From positions 62,001 to 126,000 of the forward strand of contig JANRJI010000134.1 in NCBI GenBank assembly GCA_033764055.1: DNA of 64,000 nucleotides, given 5' to 3'. The notes under the pieces were generated by a model, which was not told the origin of the DNA, searched no databases, and saw only the letters and a program-made list of their open reading frames with translations. A program made the translations under genes and the position numbers. Shown here piece after piece: positions 34,878-43,050 of this stretch. Numbering within the stretch: position 1 is the first letter of the stretch; each line of letters begins with the position of its first letter. Origin of the DNA: Ga0077555 sp033764055. GTDB taxonomy: Bacteria > Pseudomonadota > Alphaproteobacteria > Rhizobiales > Hyphomicrobiaceae.

Positions 34878-35261
34878 ATGACACCATCCGCCGCCGAACG
34901 CGATGCGCTTTTCAAGACCTTCGGCCGAGCCTGGTTCAAGCGCGATGCAACGCTGCTCTATGAGGCCGTCACGCCCGACTTCGTCTGGCACGCCAACGAC
35001 GGCGACGGCCGCACCCGCCGCATCACGGGCCGCGAGGCGGTTGGTTCAGCTCTGGCCGCCAGCGGTGGCAGCGGCGGCGTCGAGCGCCGCTTTGCCGACG
35101 TCGCCTATCACCACGCTACCGATGCCAGCTTCATGACCTTCCGTCTGATCGAAACCGACAAGGCGACGGGTGCCGTCCGCGAGGAGGTCGGCCTCGAGCG
35201 CTATACGTTCAAGGACGGGCGCATTGCCGTGAAAGACGTCTACCGCAAGCCGGCCGGCTGA
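34878..35261 (+). CDS. SnoaL/NTF2-like protein
   Basis: A 127-residue cone-fold protein: LFKTFGRAWFKRDATLLYEAVTPDFVWH (in pieces) opens with the helix-helix-strand pattern of NTF2-like proteins, followed by GREAVGSAL and a C-terminal beta-sheet ending in YTFKDGRIAVKDVYRKP. GAGGAACCCGCC precedes the ATG. Such proteins act as small isomerases, hydrolases or binding partners. It lies 42 bases behind the enolase-superfamily gene and is probably cotranscribed; no defined reaction. Confidence 0.8.
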   Translation: MTPSAAERDALFKTFGRAWFKRDATLLYEAVTPDFVWHANDGDGRTRRITGREAVGSALAASGGSGGVERRFADVAYHHATDASFMTFRLIETDKATGAVREEVGLERYTFKDGRIAVKDVYRKPAG

Positions 35262-35350
35262 CCGGATCGCCGACATCGGACTTGAGGCGCAGGTCCGTCC
35301 ATGTTTCGTCACCGGGCAATGCGATGACGCGGCCCGGAGGTGGTCGTTCC

Positions 35351-36865
35351 ATGTGGATGAGACGCATTGCAGGTGCGTTGCTGGTTGCGATGCAGCTTGC
35401 TGGACCTGCTTCTGCCGAAGCGACCGGGCTGACACAACGGCTCGGTCTGGACCGCCGCGGCGACCGGTCGACCGAGGACGTGACCGCTTACATTGCGCGA
35501 GTACCGCCATCGATCCGCCCCATACCACTTGCGATCACTGATGGCGATGGAGTGCACTGGACGCTGGCCAATCGCACCGGTGAGCGATTTACGGTGGCGA
35601 GCGGCAAGGAGTTCGAGGCCGGCATCGCCGCGCTCGCCCCCGAGGCCGCCGGCAAGCGCGAGAGCGTCGCAGTCTACATCTCTGGGGAGATGTTGTTCCG
35701 GTCGGGTCGATCGGCTCTTTTCGGAGACACGGCGATCTTCGTCGTGGTCGATGGCCAAGCCTATCCGGTGCTCGGCCAGATACCCTCGACGAAATCGGTG
35801 CATCGGATCGGCATCCAGCCACGTTTGGAGCTACTTGCCGACGAGTGGAGCATCACGCGGGAGGTGATCTGGCAATTCTCCCGCCCCATCTCGCGGGAGG
35901 CGATCCGTACGCTCGCCCTGGAGCCCGGGGGGCCGACGGTGCTGCCGCGCCGGCCGGTCGTCGATGCGGCCACACGGCGGGCCGTGCCCGACGTGGTCGA
36001 TCCCAATCATCTGGCTCGCGGGCTGGGAGCGCTGTCAGGTCAGATAGCGCTGGTCACCGGACGGGTGGAGGAAGGCTTTCTTTCCTACCGGGCGTTGTCG
36101 GGCACCGAGGCGCGTGTGGCGATCGTGGACCTCATCGATGCGGCCGAAAAATCCGACGTCGGCCTCGTGGTGCTGGGCTCCACATCGTCGCGGCAACCGG
36201 GTACCCGTAATTGGCTCTGGCAGCGGATCGAGGTCGCCACCATGGCGGCTGCCATCGAGCAGCAGAGCCTGGGCAGCTTCCTCGCAACCCTTGTCGGCTC
36301 GGAGCAACGCCTCGCCGTCCATCTCTTTCCTTCGGCCTCGGGCGACCGCACGAAGCTCGGTATCGCTCCCGTCGACAACGACGGCTCACCGAATGGGCTG
36401 GCCAGTATGGTCATCGGCGCCTGGTCGGGCATCGTCTCGGAGACGGCCGGCCGGGTCGGCATCACCGGGGTCATGGCATCTCTGGTCAGCGCCGAGCGCC
36501 AGCGCGAGCTCGACCGCCGCCTCGTCCCGGGTATCCCCTCACTGCTGCAACTCATTTGCGTCTCGATCGTTGTCGTGGCGGTTCTTGCCCTGCCGACACT
36601 TCTGCGGTGGTGGGTGCGCATCTGGCCGCCTGAGAATGCGGGGGAATATGAGAACCGTGCGGGCTACCTCCTCGCCAGCGGCACCCGCCTCTTGCTCTTC
36701 TCTGTCGTTTTCCTGCCGGTGGCGGGCTTGCCCGCCCTGATCGCGCGCCTCGGTGGATTGGCGATCGGGGCTCAGCGCCGGGTGCGTGCTGGGCCGGCTG
36801 CCATCGCGGCAGCACCGGAGGCGATCGGTAAAGACCCCACTGCGTCCTCACCGCGTTCCCTCTGA
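35351..36865 (+). CDS. Unrecognised exported protein with C-terminal membrane segments, 504 residues
   Basis: I do not recognise a family. The protein starts MWMRRIAGALLVAMQLAGPASAEA, a clear signal peptide; GGAGG lies 10 bases before this ATG, better support than the upstream ATG at 35324. The mature part (about 25-400) is beta-rich and soluble, then two hydrophobic segments at about 395-418 and 440-470 would anchor it in the inner membrane with a short cytoplasmic tail rich in Ala/Pro. No cysteines or catalytic motif stand out. It lies between a SnoaL-like gene and galU, suggesting but not proving an envelope or exopolysaccharide role. Confidence 0.75.
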   Translation: MWMRRIAGALLVAMQLAGPASAEATGLTQRLGLDRRGDRSTEDVTAYIARVPPSIRPIPLAITDGDGVHWTLANRTGERFTVASGKEFEAGIAALAPEAAGKRESVAVYISGEMLFRSGRSALFGDTAIFVVVDGQAYPVLGQIPSTKSVHRIGIQPRLELLADEWSITREVIWQFSRPISREAIRTLALEPGGPTVLPRRPVVDAATRRAVPDVVDPNHLARGLGALSGQIALVTGRVEEGFLSYRALSGTEARVAIVDLIDAAEKSDVGLVVLGSTSSRQPGTRNWLWQRIEVATMAAAIEQQSLGSFLATLVGSEQRLAVHLFPSASGDRTKLGIAPVDNDGSPNGLASMVIGAWSGIVSETAGRVGITGVMASLVSAERQRELDRRLVPGIPSLLQLICVSIVVVAVLALPTLLRWWVRIWPPENAGEYENRAGYLLASGTRLLLFSVVFLPVAGLPALIARLGGLAIGAQRRVRAGPAAIAAAPEAIGKDPTASSPRSL

Positions 36866-36929
36866 CGTGCACTCGCGTTGCACGGGAATGCGCGGCGCCG
36901 CCGAAATGTCACGCAATTCCACTTCTTGA

Positions 36930-36935
36930 TATAAA
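36930..36935 (+). promoter_or_regulatory. Possible -10 element of galU
   Basis: TATAAA lies 31 bases before the galU start in a locally A+T-rich stretch. The hexamer 17 bases upstream (TGTCAC) is a poor -35, so confidence is low. Confidence 0.3.
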
Positions 36936-36966
36936 GCGCGCCAACCTCGACAGCCGGAGCCCGCCA

Positions 36967-37851
36967 ATGACCGTGAAGCCGCGTCCCATCCGCAAGGCCG
37001 TGTTCCCCGTCGCCGGCCTGGGAACTCGATTTCTGCCTGCCACCAAGGCGGTTCCCAAGGAGATGCTGACCGTCGTCGATCGGCCGGTGATCCAGCACGT
37101 CGTCGATGAGGCGCGGGCAGCCGGCATCGAGCATTTCGTCTTCGTCACCGGCCGCAACAAGGCCGTCATCGAGGACCATTTCGACAGCTCGTTCGAGCTG
37201 GAGCGGACTCTGGCGGAGCGCGGCAAGAGAGGCGAGCTGGAACAGCTCGCGCGAGACCTGCCCGCGGCCGGCCAGACGAGCTTCACGCGCCAGCAGGCGC
37301 CTCTCGGCCTTGGGCATGCGGTATGGTGCGCCCGCGACATCGTCGGCAATGAGCCGTTCGCGCTCCTGTTGCCGGACATGCTGCATTTTGCAGCGAAGCC
37401 CTGCATGGCCGAGATGATCGACGCCTACAATGCCCATGGCGGCAACCACATCGCCGTCGCGCCCGTCCCGGAGGACCAGACCCATCAGTACGGCATCGTC
37501 GGAGTCGAGGATCGTACTGCCAAGGTGTCCCGCATCACCGGCATGGTCGAGAAGCCACCGAGAGGCCAGGCGCCGTCCAACCTTCACATCACGGGGCGCT
37601 ATATTCTTCAGCCCGAGATTTTCGGCCTGCTGGCGAAGCAGGAGCGAGGTGCCGGCGGGGAGATCCAGCTCACGGACTCGATGATCACCCTGGCCGGCAT
37701 GACTGGGCAGCCGTTCCATGCCGTCCGCTTCGACGGCAAGATCTATGATTGCGGCTCCAAGATCGGGTTCCTCGCAGCCAATATCGCCTACGCACTTGCG
37801 CGCGACGACCTGGCGCCGGCCCTCAAAGAGGAGATCGGAAAGCTGATCTAG
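36967..37851 (+). CDS. galU: UTP-glucose-1-phosphate uridylyltransferase
   Basis: Makes UDP-glucose for polysaccharide and glycolipid synthesis. 294 residues, the normal GalU length. Motifs: AVFPVAGLGTRFLPATKAVPKEML (seen in pieces; nucleotide-binding loop), the VDRPVIQHVVDEA segment, GLGHAVWCAR, LLPDML with the metal Asp, VEKPPRGQAPSN and the ending KIYDCGSKIGFLAAN. A weak 6-bp hairpin (36866-36884) separates it from the upstream gene. It is convergent with an ABC transporter gene. Confidence 0.96.
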   Translation: MTVKPRPIRKAVFPVAGLGTRFLPATKAVPKEMLTVVDRPVIQHVVDEARAAGIEHFVFVTGRNKAVIEDHFDSSFELERTLAERGKRGELEQLARDLPAAGQTSFTRQQAPLGLGHAVWCARDIVGNEPFALLLPDMLHFAAKPCMAEMIDAYNAHGGNHIAVAPVPEDQTHQYGIVGVEDRTAKVSRITGMVEKPPRGQAPSNLHITGRYILQPEIFGLLAKQERGAGGEIQLTDSMITLAGMTGQPFHAVRFDGKIYDCGSKIGFLAANIAYALARDDLAPALKEEIGKLI

Positions 37852-37887
37852 GGGCGGACGGCCCCCCCGCTGTCGTGGAGTGCGCCG

Positions 37888-37907
37888 AGGCCGGCGGTAG
37901 CCGGCCT
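37888..37907. terminator. Hairpin between galU and the convergent ABC transporter gene
   Basis: A 7-bp stem (aggccgg / ccggcct) with a 6-base loop in the 58-base gap between the two stops. Short, so only a moderate call. Confidence 0.4.
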
Positions 37908-37909
37908 TG

Positions 37910-39697
37910 TCACCGCCGCTTGAGGACACCAGCCAGGCGGCGCGTGAGCGACGGCTTCTCCTCCGTCGTGGCGGGACCCCCGCGTTCGTTCCGTACGAGC
38001 CGGATCTCGCGCGTGTGGAAGCGCTCGATGCCCGGGCGGTGCCCAGCGTGGAGCACCATCGTATCGGGCAGCAGATCGCGCATGTACTCCATCAGCTTGA
38101 ACTGGCTGAGCTCATCGAGCGACGCGGTCGGCTCGTCCATGATCAGGATGTCCGGAGGATTGACGAGAACACGCGCGAACGCGAGGCGCTGCTGCTCGCC
38201 GCCTGACAGGATCGTGCCCCACTGCTCGGTCTCGCCGAGACGCGGGACCAGATGCTCGAGACCGCACCGGACCAGCATCTCCTTGATGCGATGGTCGGGT
38301 ATGTCCTCTTTCGGATGGGGGAATAGTATGGCCTCGCGAAGGGCGCCGAGGGGGAAATACGGGTGCTGCGGGATGAAGGCAATCTTTGCGTCCGCTGGCC
38401 TCAGGATCTCGCCGCTGCCCCACGGCCAGAGCCCTGCCATCGCACGGATCAGCGTGCTCTTGCCGGAGCCGGACTCTCCCTTCACCAGGACCTTGTCGCC
38501 CGGCCCCACCACGACGTCGGCGCTGTCGATCATCAACGTGCCGTCGTAGTGGGCGATATTGAGGTTGCGCAGGTAGACGCGCTTGTCGGGGCTGTCGCCA
38601 AGGTTGATCGTTGTGCCGCCGGAGCCGGCTTGCAGGCTCTCGTCGAGACGGCGGATCGCATCTGCGAGCACGGTCACGCGCTTGGCCGACGCGAACCAGT
38701 CGGCGAGCCGCAGGGCGTTGTCCGAAAGCCAGTTGAGGGCGACTTGGACCTGGATGAAGGCGGTCGAGGCCTGCATCAGCGAGCCGAGCGTCATCTCGCC
38801 GGCCAGATACTTTGGGGCGCCGAACAGCAGCGGAATGACGGGCGCAAGCACCAGGTTGGCCCCGTTCAACCACATCATGCGGCCTTGCCAGACGATCACG
38901 TTGAGCCAGCGCGTGACCAGATCGGCCAGCGTCTTGCCCAGATGCCGCCGCTCGTCCTCGTCGCCACCGAGCAACGCGATGTTTTCCGCATTGTCCTTCA
39001 CGCGGGTCATCTCGTAGCGCAACTGCGCCTCGCCCGCCGCCTTGTCCTCCACCCGATCGACGAGGCGGCGGCCGAGAATGAACATGCCAAGCGTGTTGAG
39101 AGCCGCATAGATGATGGCGACGATGACCAGATAGCCGGGAATGGTGATCCCCGCGACCGAGATCGCGCCCCCGACAACCCACAGCACCCCGATGAACGAA
39201 ACAGCGGCCAGCACCGCGTTGAGCACGCCGAGCGTGAAATCGACCAGCAGCTCGATGGCGAGCCGCGCGTCCTCCGTCATCCGCGCTTCGGGATTGTCAG
39301 CCTCCGTCTGCACGATCGTGAGCTGATAGAAATGGCGGTGCTCGATCCAGCGTCTGATCAGCTTCTCGACGAACCACTGTCGCCAGCCGATCTGGAGGCG
39401 CATTCGGGTGTGCAGCAGCCCGACCGAGATGCCGGCAGAGACCACCATCAGGACCACGATCAATCCGATGGCCAAATATACCTCTGACAGCTGCTTCTGC
39501 TCGAGCGCGTCGAAGAAGAGCTTGTTCCATCTGTTGACGGCCAGGGCGGCGGCCACATTGAGCAGCAGGAACGCGGCCACGCCGATCGTGAGCAGCCAAG
39601 CACGTCGGCGCGAAGCGCCGCTCCAGAACCCCTTCGCATCGGACCAGAAGCGCCCCGCCCAACCCGGACGGCTATGGACCTCGCGTGGCTGACTCAA
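37910..39697 (-). CDS. ABC transporter, fused membrane and ATPase domains, SbmA/BacA-YddA type
   Basis: A 595-residue half-transporter. An N-terminal membrane domain of the ABC_membrane_2 type (about 30-340, six segments; FWSGASRRRAWLL, VNRWNKLFFDALE and RMTEDARLA are typical) is fused to an ATPase with Walker A GESGSGKS, signature LSGGEQQR and Walker B LIMDEPTASLDE. The VNRWNKxFFDALE segment and the R-x-T-ED-x-R motif mark the SbmA/BacA/YddA/peroxisomal-fatty-acid group. In rhizobia BacA-related transporters move peptides or very-long-chain fatty acids; unlike SbmA/BacA proper this protein has its own ATPase. Monocistronic. Confidence 0.9.
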   Translation of the reverse strand: MSQPREVHSRPGWAGRFWSDAKGFWSGASRRRAWLLTIGVAAFLLLNVAAALAVNRWNKLFFDALEQKQLSEVYLAIGLIVVLMVVSAGISVGLLHTRMRLQIGWRQWFVEKLIRRWIEHRHFYQLTIVQTEADNPEARMTEDARLAIELLVDFTLGVLNAVLAAVSFIGVLWVVGGAISVAGITIPGYLVIVAIIYAALNTLGMFILGRRLVDRVEDKAAGEAQLRYEMTRVKDNAENIALLGGDEDERRHLGKTLADLVTRWLNVIVWQGRMMWLNGANLVLAPVIPLLFGAPKYLAGEMTLGSLMQASTAFIQVQVALNWLSDNALRLADWFASAKRVTVLADAIRRLDESLQAGSGGTTINLGDSPDKRVYLRNLNIAHYDGTLMIDSADVVVGPGDKVLVKGESGSGKSTLIRAMAGLWPWGSGEILRPADAKIAFIPQHPYFPLGALREAILFPHPKEDIPDHRIKEMLVRCGLEHLVPRLGETEQWGTILSGGEQQRLAFARVLVNPPDILIMDEPTASLDELSQFKLMEYMRDLLPDTMVLHAGHRPGIERFHTREIRLVRNERGGPATTEEKPSLTRRLAGVLKRR

Positions 39698-40025
39698 GCC
39701 TCCCTCCCGTTACGCCAGGGGCTGAATGCAGCCAGTGTCCACTGCTCCGGGCAATCGGCAATGGCGATGGGAAGACGCAGTCACGGCGAGCAAGGTTCCG
39801 CGGTGAAACTCAACGCGGCGGCTGTGGCTCGCCGAAGTCCAGGCAATCGTCAAGCTCGCATCCTGGGGCCGGGTCGGCGGGGGTTGAGTCGCCTCTCTCA
39901 GGCAGAGGACATACGGTCTAGCGCGACCGGCATCAGAATCGCCGCTTGCAATCCTTGTGATCCTCGGGCTTAAATGCGATCCATAAATTTCTGGTGCCCC
40001 GCTGGGCAGCCTTCGAGACGGGACA
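39698..40025. other. Divergent intergenic region upstream of the leuA leader
   Basis: 328 bases between the ABC transporter start (minus) and the leader peptide of leuA (plus). It must hold both promoters; the last 80 bases are the most A+T-rich. I could not choose a convincing -35/-10 pair. No gene seen. Confidence 0.4.
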
Positions 40026-40130
40026 ATGACGCGCGCGCCGAGAAAAATTCCGGCCGACACTGAGACGGGCCCCTTGCCGGGTCTGTTGCCGCGTCTTCTC
40101 CGCACCACCCTCCTCCTTACCAGCCCCTGA
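40026..40130 (+). CDS. leuL: Leucine-rich leader peptide of leuA (34 residues)
   Basis: An ATG-to-TGA frame with eight leucines in its last 18 residues, ending GLLPRLLRTTLLLTSP. The Leu codons (CTG TTG, CTT CTC, CTC CTC CTT) are in three tight clusters just before the stop. It ends 113 bases before the 2-isopropylmalate synthase start, and its stop lies inside the 5' arm of a long hairpin. This is the layout of a ribosome-mediated attenuator: scarcity of charged tRNA-Leu would stall ribosomes on these codons and change RNA folding downstream. The ribosome site before the ATG is weak (GACGGGACA). Confidence 0.72.
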   Translation: MTRAPRKIPADTETGPLPGLLPRLLRTTLLLTSP

Positions 40131-40172
40131 GCCGGTGAAGGCCTCGGATCGCTCCGAGGCGGCGCTCAGGGG
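40115..40172 (+). promoter_or_regulatory. Attenuator structure of leuA
   Basis: Two nested stems: outer cccctgagc (40124-40132) with gctcagggg (40164-40172), and inner gcctcgga (40141-40148) with tccgaggc (40153-40160) around a tcgc tetraloop. An alternative pairing of ccttacc (40115-40121) with ggtgaagg (40134-40141) would compete with both. No T-tract follows, so termination could be factor-assisted. Confidence 0.6.
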
Positions 40173-40243
40173 ATCGACTTCAGGATGAGCTGATGGATCG
40201 GCGCCAGCTCGCAAGCGAGCCTGGCCGGACGGAGACCAAACCA

Positions 40244-41845
40244 ATGAATGAGACGGGCAAGCACGACACCGCCGCCATGATTGCGGCCAATGTAGGCAAA
40301 GATCCCAAAGACCGCGTCCTGATCTTCGACACCACGCTGCGCGACGGCGAGCAATCGCCCGGTGCAGCCATGACGCTCGAGGACAAGCTGAAGGTCGCCG
40401 AGATCCTCGACGAGATGGGCGTCGACATCATCGAGGCGGGCTTCCCGATCTCCTCGAATGGCGATTTCGAGGCCGTCTGCGAGATCGCCAAGCTGGTCAA
40501 GAGCTCGGTCGTCTGCGGACTGTCGCGCTCGAGCTTCGCCGACATCGATCGCGCCGGCGAGGCCGTCAAATACGCGAAGCGCCCGCGCATTCACACGTTC
40601 ATCTCGACCAGCCCGGTCCATCGCAAGTGGAAGCTGCAGATGGACGCCGAGCAGGTGATCGAGGCCGTGGGCAAGAGCGTCGAGCGCGCCCGCAACTACA
40701 CGGACAACGTGGAGTGGAGCGCGGAGGACGCAACGCGTACGGAATGGGACGTGCTGTTCCGCTGCTGCGAGCTCGCCATCAGGAAGGGCGCCACCACGAT
40801 CAACATTCCGGACACCGTTGGGTATTCTGTGCCGGAGGAGTACTACGCGCTGATCAAGCGGCTGCGCGAGGAGGTGCCGGGCGGTGACAAGGTCGTCTGG
40901 TCGACCCATTGCCACAACGACCTCGGCATGGCCGTGGCCAACTCGCTCGCCGGCGTGCGTGCCGGTGCGCGCCAAATCGAGTGCACAATCAATGGTCTCG
41001 GCGAGCGGGCGGGCAACGCGGCGCTCGAGGAGATCGTGATGGCGCTGAAGGTGCGCGCCGACATCCTGCCCTACTGGACGGAGGTCGACGCGACCAAGTT
41101 CACGCGTGCCTCCAAACTGGTCGCGGCGGTGTCGGCATTCCCGGTGCAGTACAACAAGGCCGTGGTCGGCCGTAACGCGTTCGCGCACGAGAGCGGCATC
41201 CACCAGGACGGCATGCTCAAGAACGTCGAGACTTACGAGATCATGAAGCCCGAGAGCGTCGGCCTCTCGAAGTCGACGCTGTCGCTCGGCAAGCTCTCGG
41301 GCCGAGCCGCCTTCCGCGACAAGCTCAAGCAACTCGGCTACGAGCTCGGCGACAACGCGTTCCAGGATGCATTCCGCCGGTTCAAGGATCTGGCCGACAA
41401 GAAGAAGCTGGTGTTCGACGAGGATATCGAGGCGCTCGTGGACCAGGAGGTCGCGACGCAATACGACCGCATCAAGGTCGTCGCGCTGACGGTCATGGCC
41501 GGCACGGGCGCGCCGCCCAAAGCATCGATCACCCTCGAGGTCGACGGCCATCAGTCGACGCAGGAGGCCAGCGGCGACGGTCCGGTGGATTCGATTTTCA
41601 AGGCCATCAAGGCGATCGTGCCGCACGAGGCCCGCCTGCCGCTTTATCAGGTGATGGCCGTCACCGAGGGCACCGACGCACAGGCCGAGGTGATGGTGCG
41701 GCTCGAGGAGAACGGCAAGGAGGTGACCGGGCGGGGGGCAGACACCGATACCATGGTCGCTTCCGCTCGAGCCTACGTCGCCGCCCTCAACAAGCTGATG
41801 ATGAAGCGTCTCCGCGGCCCGAACGCGCAGGCGATGGCAAGCTGA
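40244..41845 (+). CDS. leuA: 2-isopropylmalate synthase
   Basis: Condenses acetyl-CoA with 2-ketoisovalerate, the committed step of leucine synthesis. 533 residues from the ATG at 40244 (MNETGKHDTA), which has GGAG at 9 bases; an ATG-less extension to 40193 is not needed. Motifs: FDTTLRDGEQSPG at 28-40, NVEWSAEDATRT, the metal-binding HCHNDLG, and HESGIHQDG. The C-terminal LeuA regulatory domain (about 400-533), which binds leucine for feedback inhibition, is complete. Expression is probably controlled by the leader-peptide attenuator just upstream. Confidence 0.96.
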   Translation: MNETGKHDTAAMIAANVGKDPKDRVLIFDTTLRDGEQSPGAAMTLEDKLKVAEILDEMGVDIIEAGFPISSNGDFEAVCEIAKLVKSSVVCGLSRSSFADIDRAGEAVKYAKRPRIHTFISTSPVHRKWKLQMDAEQVIEAVGKSVERARNYTDNVEWSAEDATRTEWDVLFRCCELAIRKGATTINIPDTVGYSVPEEYYALIKRLREEVPGGDKVVWSTHCHNDLGMAVANSLAGVRAGARQIECTINGLGERAGNAALEEIVMALKVRADILPYWTEVDATKFTRASKLVAAVSAFPVQYNKAVVGRNAFAHESGIHQDGMLKNVETYEIMKPESVGLSKSTLSLGKLSGRAAFRDKLKQLGYELGDNAFQDAFRRFKDLADKKKLVFDEDIEALVDQEVATQYDRIKVVALTVMAGTGAPPKASITLEVDGHQSTQEASGDGPVDSIFKAIKAIVPHEARLPLYQVMAVTEGTDAQAEVMVRLEENGKEVTGRGADTDTMVASARAYVAALNKLMMKRLRGPNAQAMAS

Positions 41846-41875
41846 TCTCGCGATCGCTTCGCACCACGTCAGGTG

Positions 41876-41900
41876 AGGGGCGGCTCTGGGCCGCCCCTTT
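41876..41900 (+). terminator. Rho-independent terminator of leuA
   Basis: A 9-bp perfect stem (aggggcggc / gccgcccct) with a 5-base loop, followed by TTTCCTTACTTCC. This is the most textbook terminator in the window, 30 bases after the leuA stop. Confidence 0.8.
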
Positions 41901-41959
41901 CCTTACTTCCGGCCCGGGACGGACGACGCCTGGACCGCGATGAGCCAAGCCGCACTGAC

Positions 41960-42892
41960 ATGACCGCTGTCGACATCGCCCTGCGCCTGATCGGTGCCTT
42001 CTACGTGCTCGGCGGCGTCATTCTCGCGCGGGCGATCCTCACGGCGCGTGTCCTCGATGCGGCCCTCGCTGCGCTGTCGCCTGAGAAGGTCAACCCCGCG
42101 GCTGAGGCTCGCGCGCTGTGGCATCTCGCCAATGCCGTGCTGATCCTCGCCGGTGGCGTAGCCCTCTTGCTGCTGCTCGACGTTGCCGTCTGGGCATTCG
42201 CGACGTCCCTGGCCGGCCAGGCGCTCTATTTCGCCTGGCTGGCCCCGCGCTATTTCGACCCCGCCGATCCGCCTGAGGCCCAAGGTCGTCGGGAGTCGGT
42301 CAATGCGTTCGTCATCTACGCCGCTGCGACCGCCTTCCTTGTCTGGGGCTGGTATCAGGGACGCCTCATCCCGTGGCGCGAGGAGCCGTGGCAGTTGCTG
42401 GCAGCCGCAGGCGCGGTCGTTGCGGTCGTCGCCGGATACGTCTTTCTCATATGGCGCGCACCGATCCCGCAGCCGGGTGGGCGAAGCGAGAACGAATCCG
42501 CCGCGCCACCGCCGGCACGGAACGGGCTCGCCGACGCGGGGCGCTGCCGCCGGGTGAAAGTCGCGACCGAGCACGGATGTTATCCTCTCTGGTGCATCGA
42601 TCCCGACAACTCGGGCAACCTGATGCCTGACATGTTGCCCATTTCGGCAGATCTGGTGGGTGAGCTCGAGGATTGGGCGGCCGACTACACCCACTCACGC
42701 GATCCCGACGATTCCGATGCGCGCCCCTGGAAGGCCGACCGGTACAGGCAACATGGCGACGCCGGCCGGCGGCTGGCGGTCCGCCTCGCGACCGAGCTGC
42801 CTCATCTCGAGGTCTATGTACCGGACACCTACCCGACGGAGAGTGCTACCGATCTGCAGCGGGTCGGGCCCGCAGGCCGGGGTGCAGCCTAG
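41960..42892 (+). CDS. Membrane protein with a C-terminal soluble domain, 310 residues
   Basis: No family recognised. The first 165 residues hold about five membrane segments (near 5-25, 55-80, 82-95, 110-128, 145-165). After a Pro/Ala linker a soluble domain of about 120 residues follows, beginning RVKVATEHGCYPLWCIDPDNSGNL (in pieces) and ending in a conserved-looking LATELPHLEVYVPD. This second half resembles small stand-alone proteins of unknown function, so the gene may be a fusion. The start follows GAGCCAAGCCGCACTGAC, a weak ribosome site. A hairpin follows the stop. Confidence 0.7.
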   Translation: MTAVDIALRLIGAFYVLGGVILARAILTARVLDAALAALSPEKVNPAAEARALWHLANAVLILAGGVALLLLLDVAVWAFATSLAGQALYFAWLAPRYFDPADPPEAQGRRESVNAFVIYAAATAFLVWGWYQGRLIPWREEPWQLLAAAGAVVAVVAGYVFLIWRAPIPQPGGRSENESAAPPPARNGLADAGRCRRVKVATEHGCYPLWCIDPDNSGNLMPDMLPISADLVGELEDWAADYTHSRDPDDSDARPWKADRYRQHGDAGRRLAVRLATELPHLEVYVPDTYPTESATDLQRVGPAGRGAA

Positions 42893-42910
42893 GTCCCGGC
42901 GTCGAGGCGG

Positions 42911-42947
42911 CTGCCGGCGCACGTTCACCGAGGCAGCGTGCCGGCAG
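42911..42947 (+). terminator. Hairpin upstream of mreB-like gene
   Basis: ctgccggc (42911-42918) pairs with gccggcag (42940-42947), extended by acg/cgt after a 2-base bulge. It follows the membrane protein stop by 18 bases and could end that transcript. Confidence 0.45.
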
Positions 42948-43050
42948 GACACGAGCCCCACGTTCGTGCTATCGCCGTCGATGCCGGCCGAGGCGCGGGC
43001 TCCGCGAGCGGCGGCGATAAAGCATTGCTGAGCGAAAGCTGTCCGTCCCG

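Noticed and set aside
38363..39487. 374-codon frame on the plus strand opposite the ABC transporter
   Set aside because: Antisense shadow; Walker A, signature and Walker B are on the minus strand.
40166..41626. 486-codon open frame on the minus strand opposite leuA
   Set aside because: Antisense shadow of leuA, which has all family motifs.
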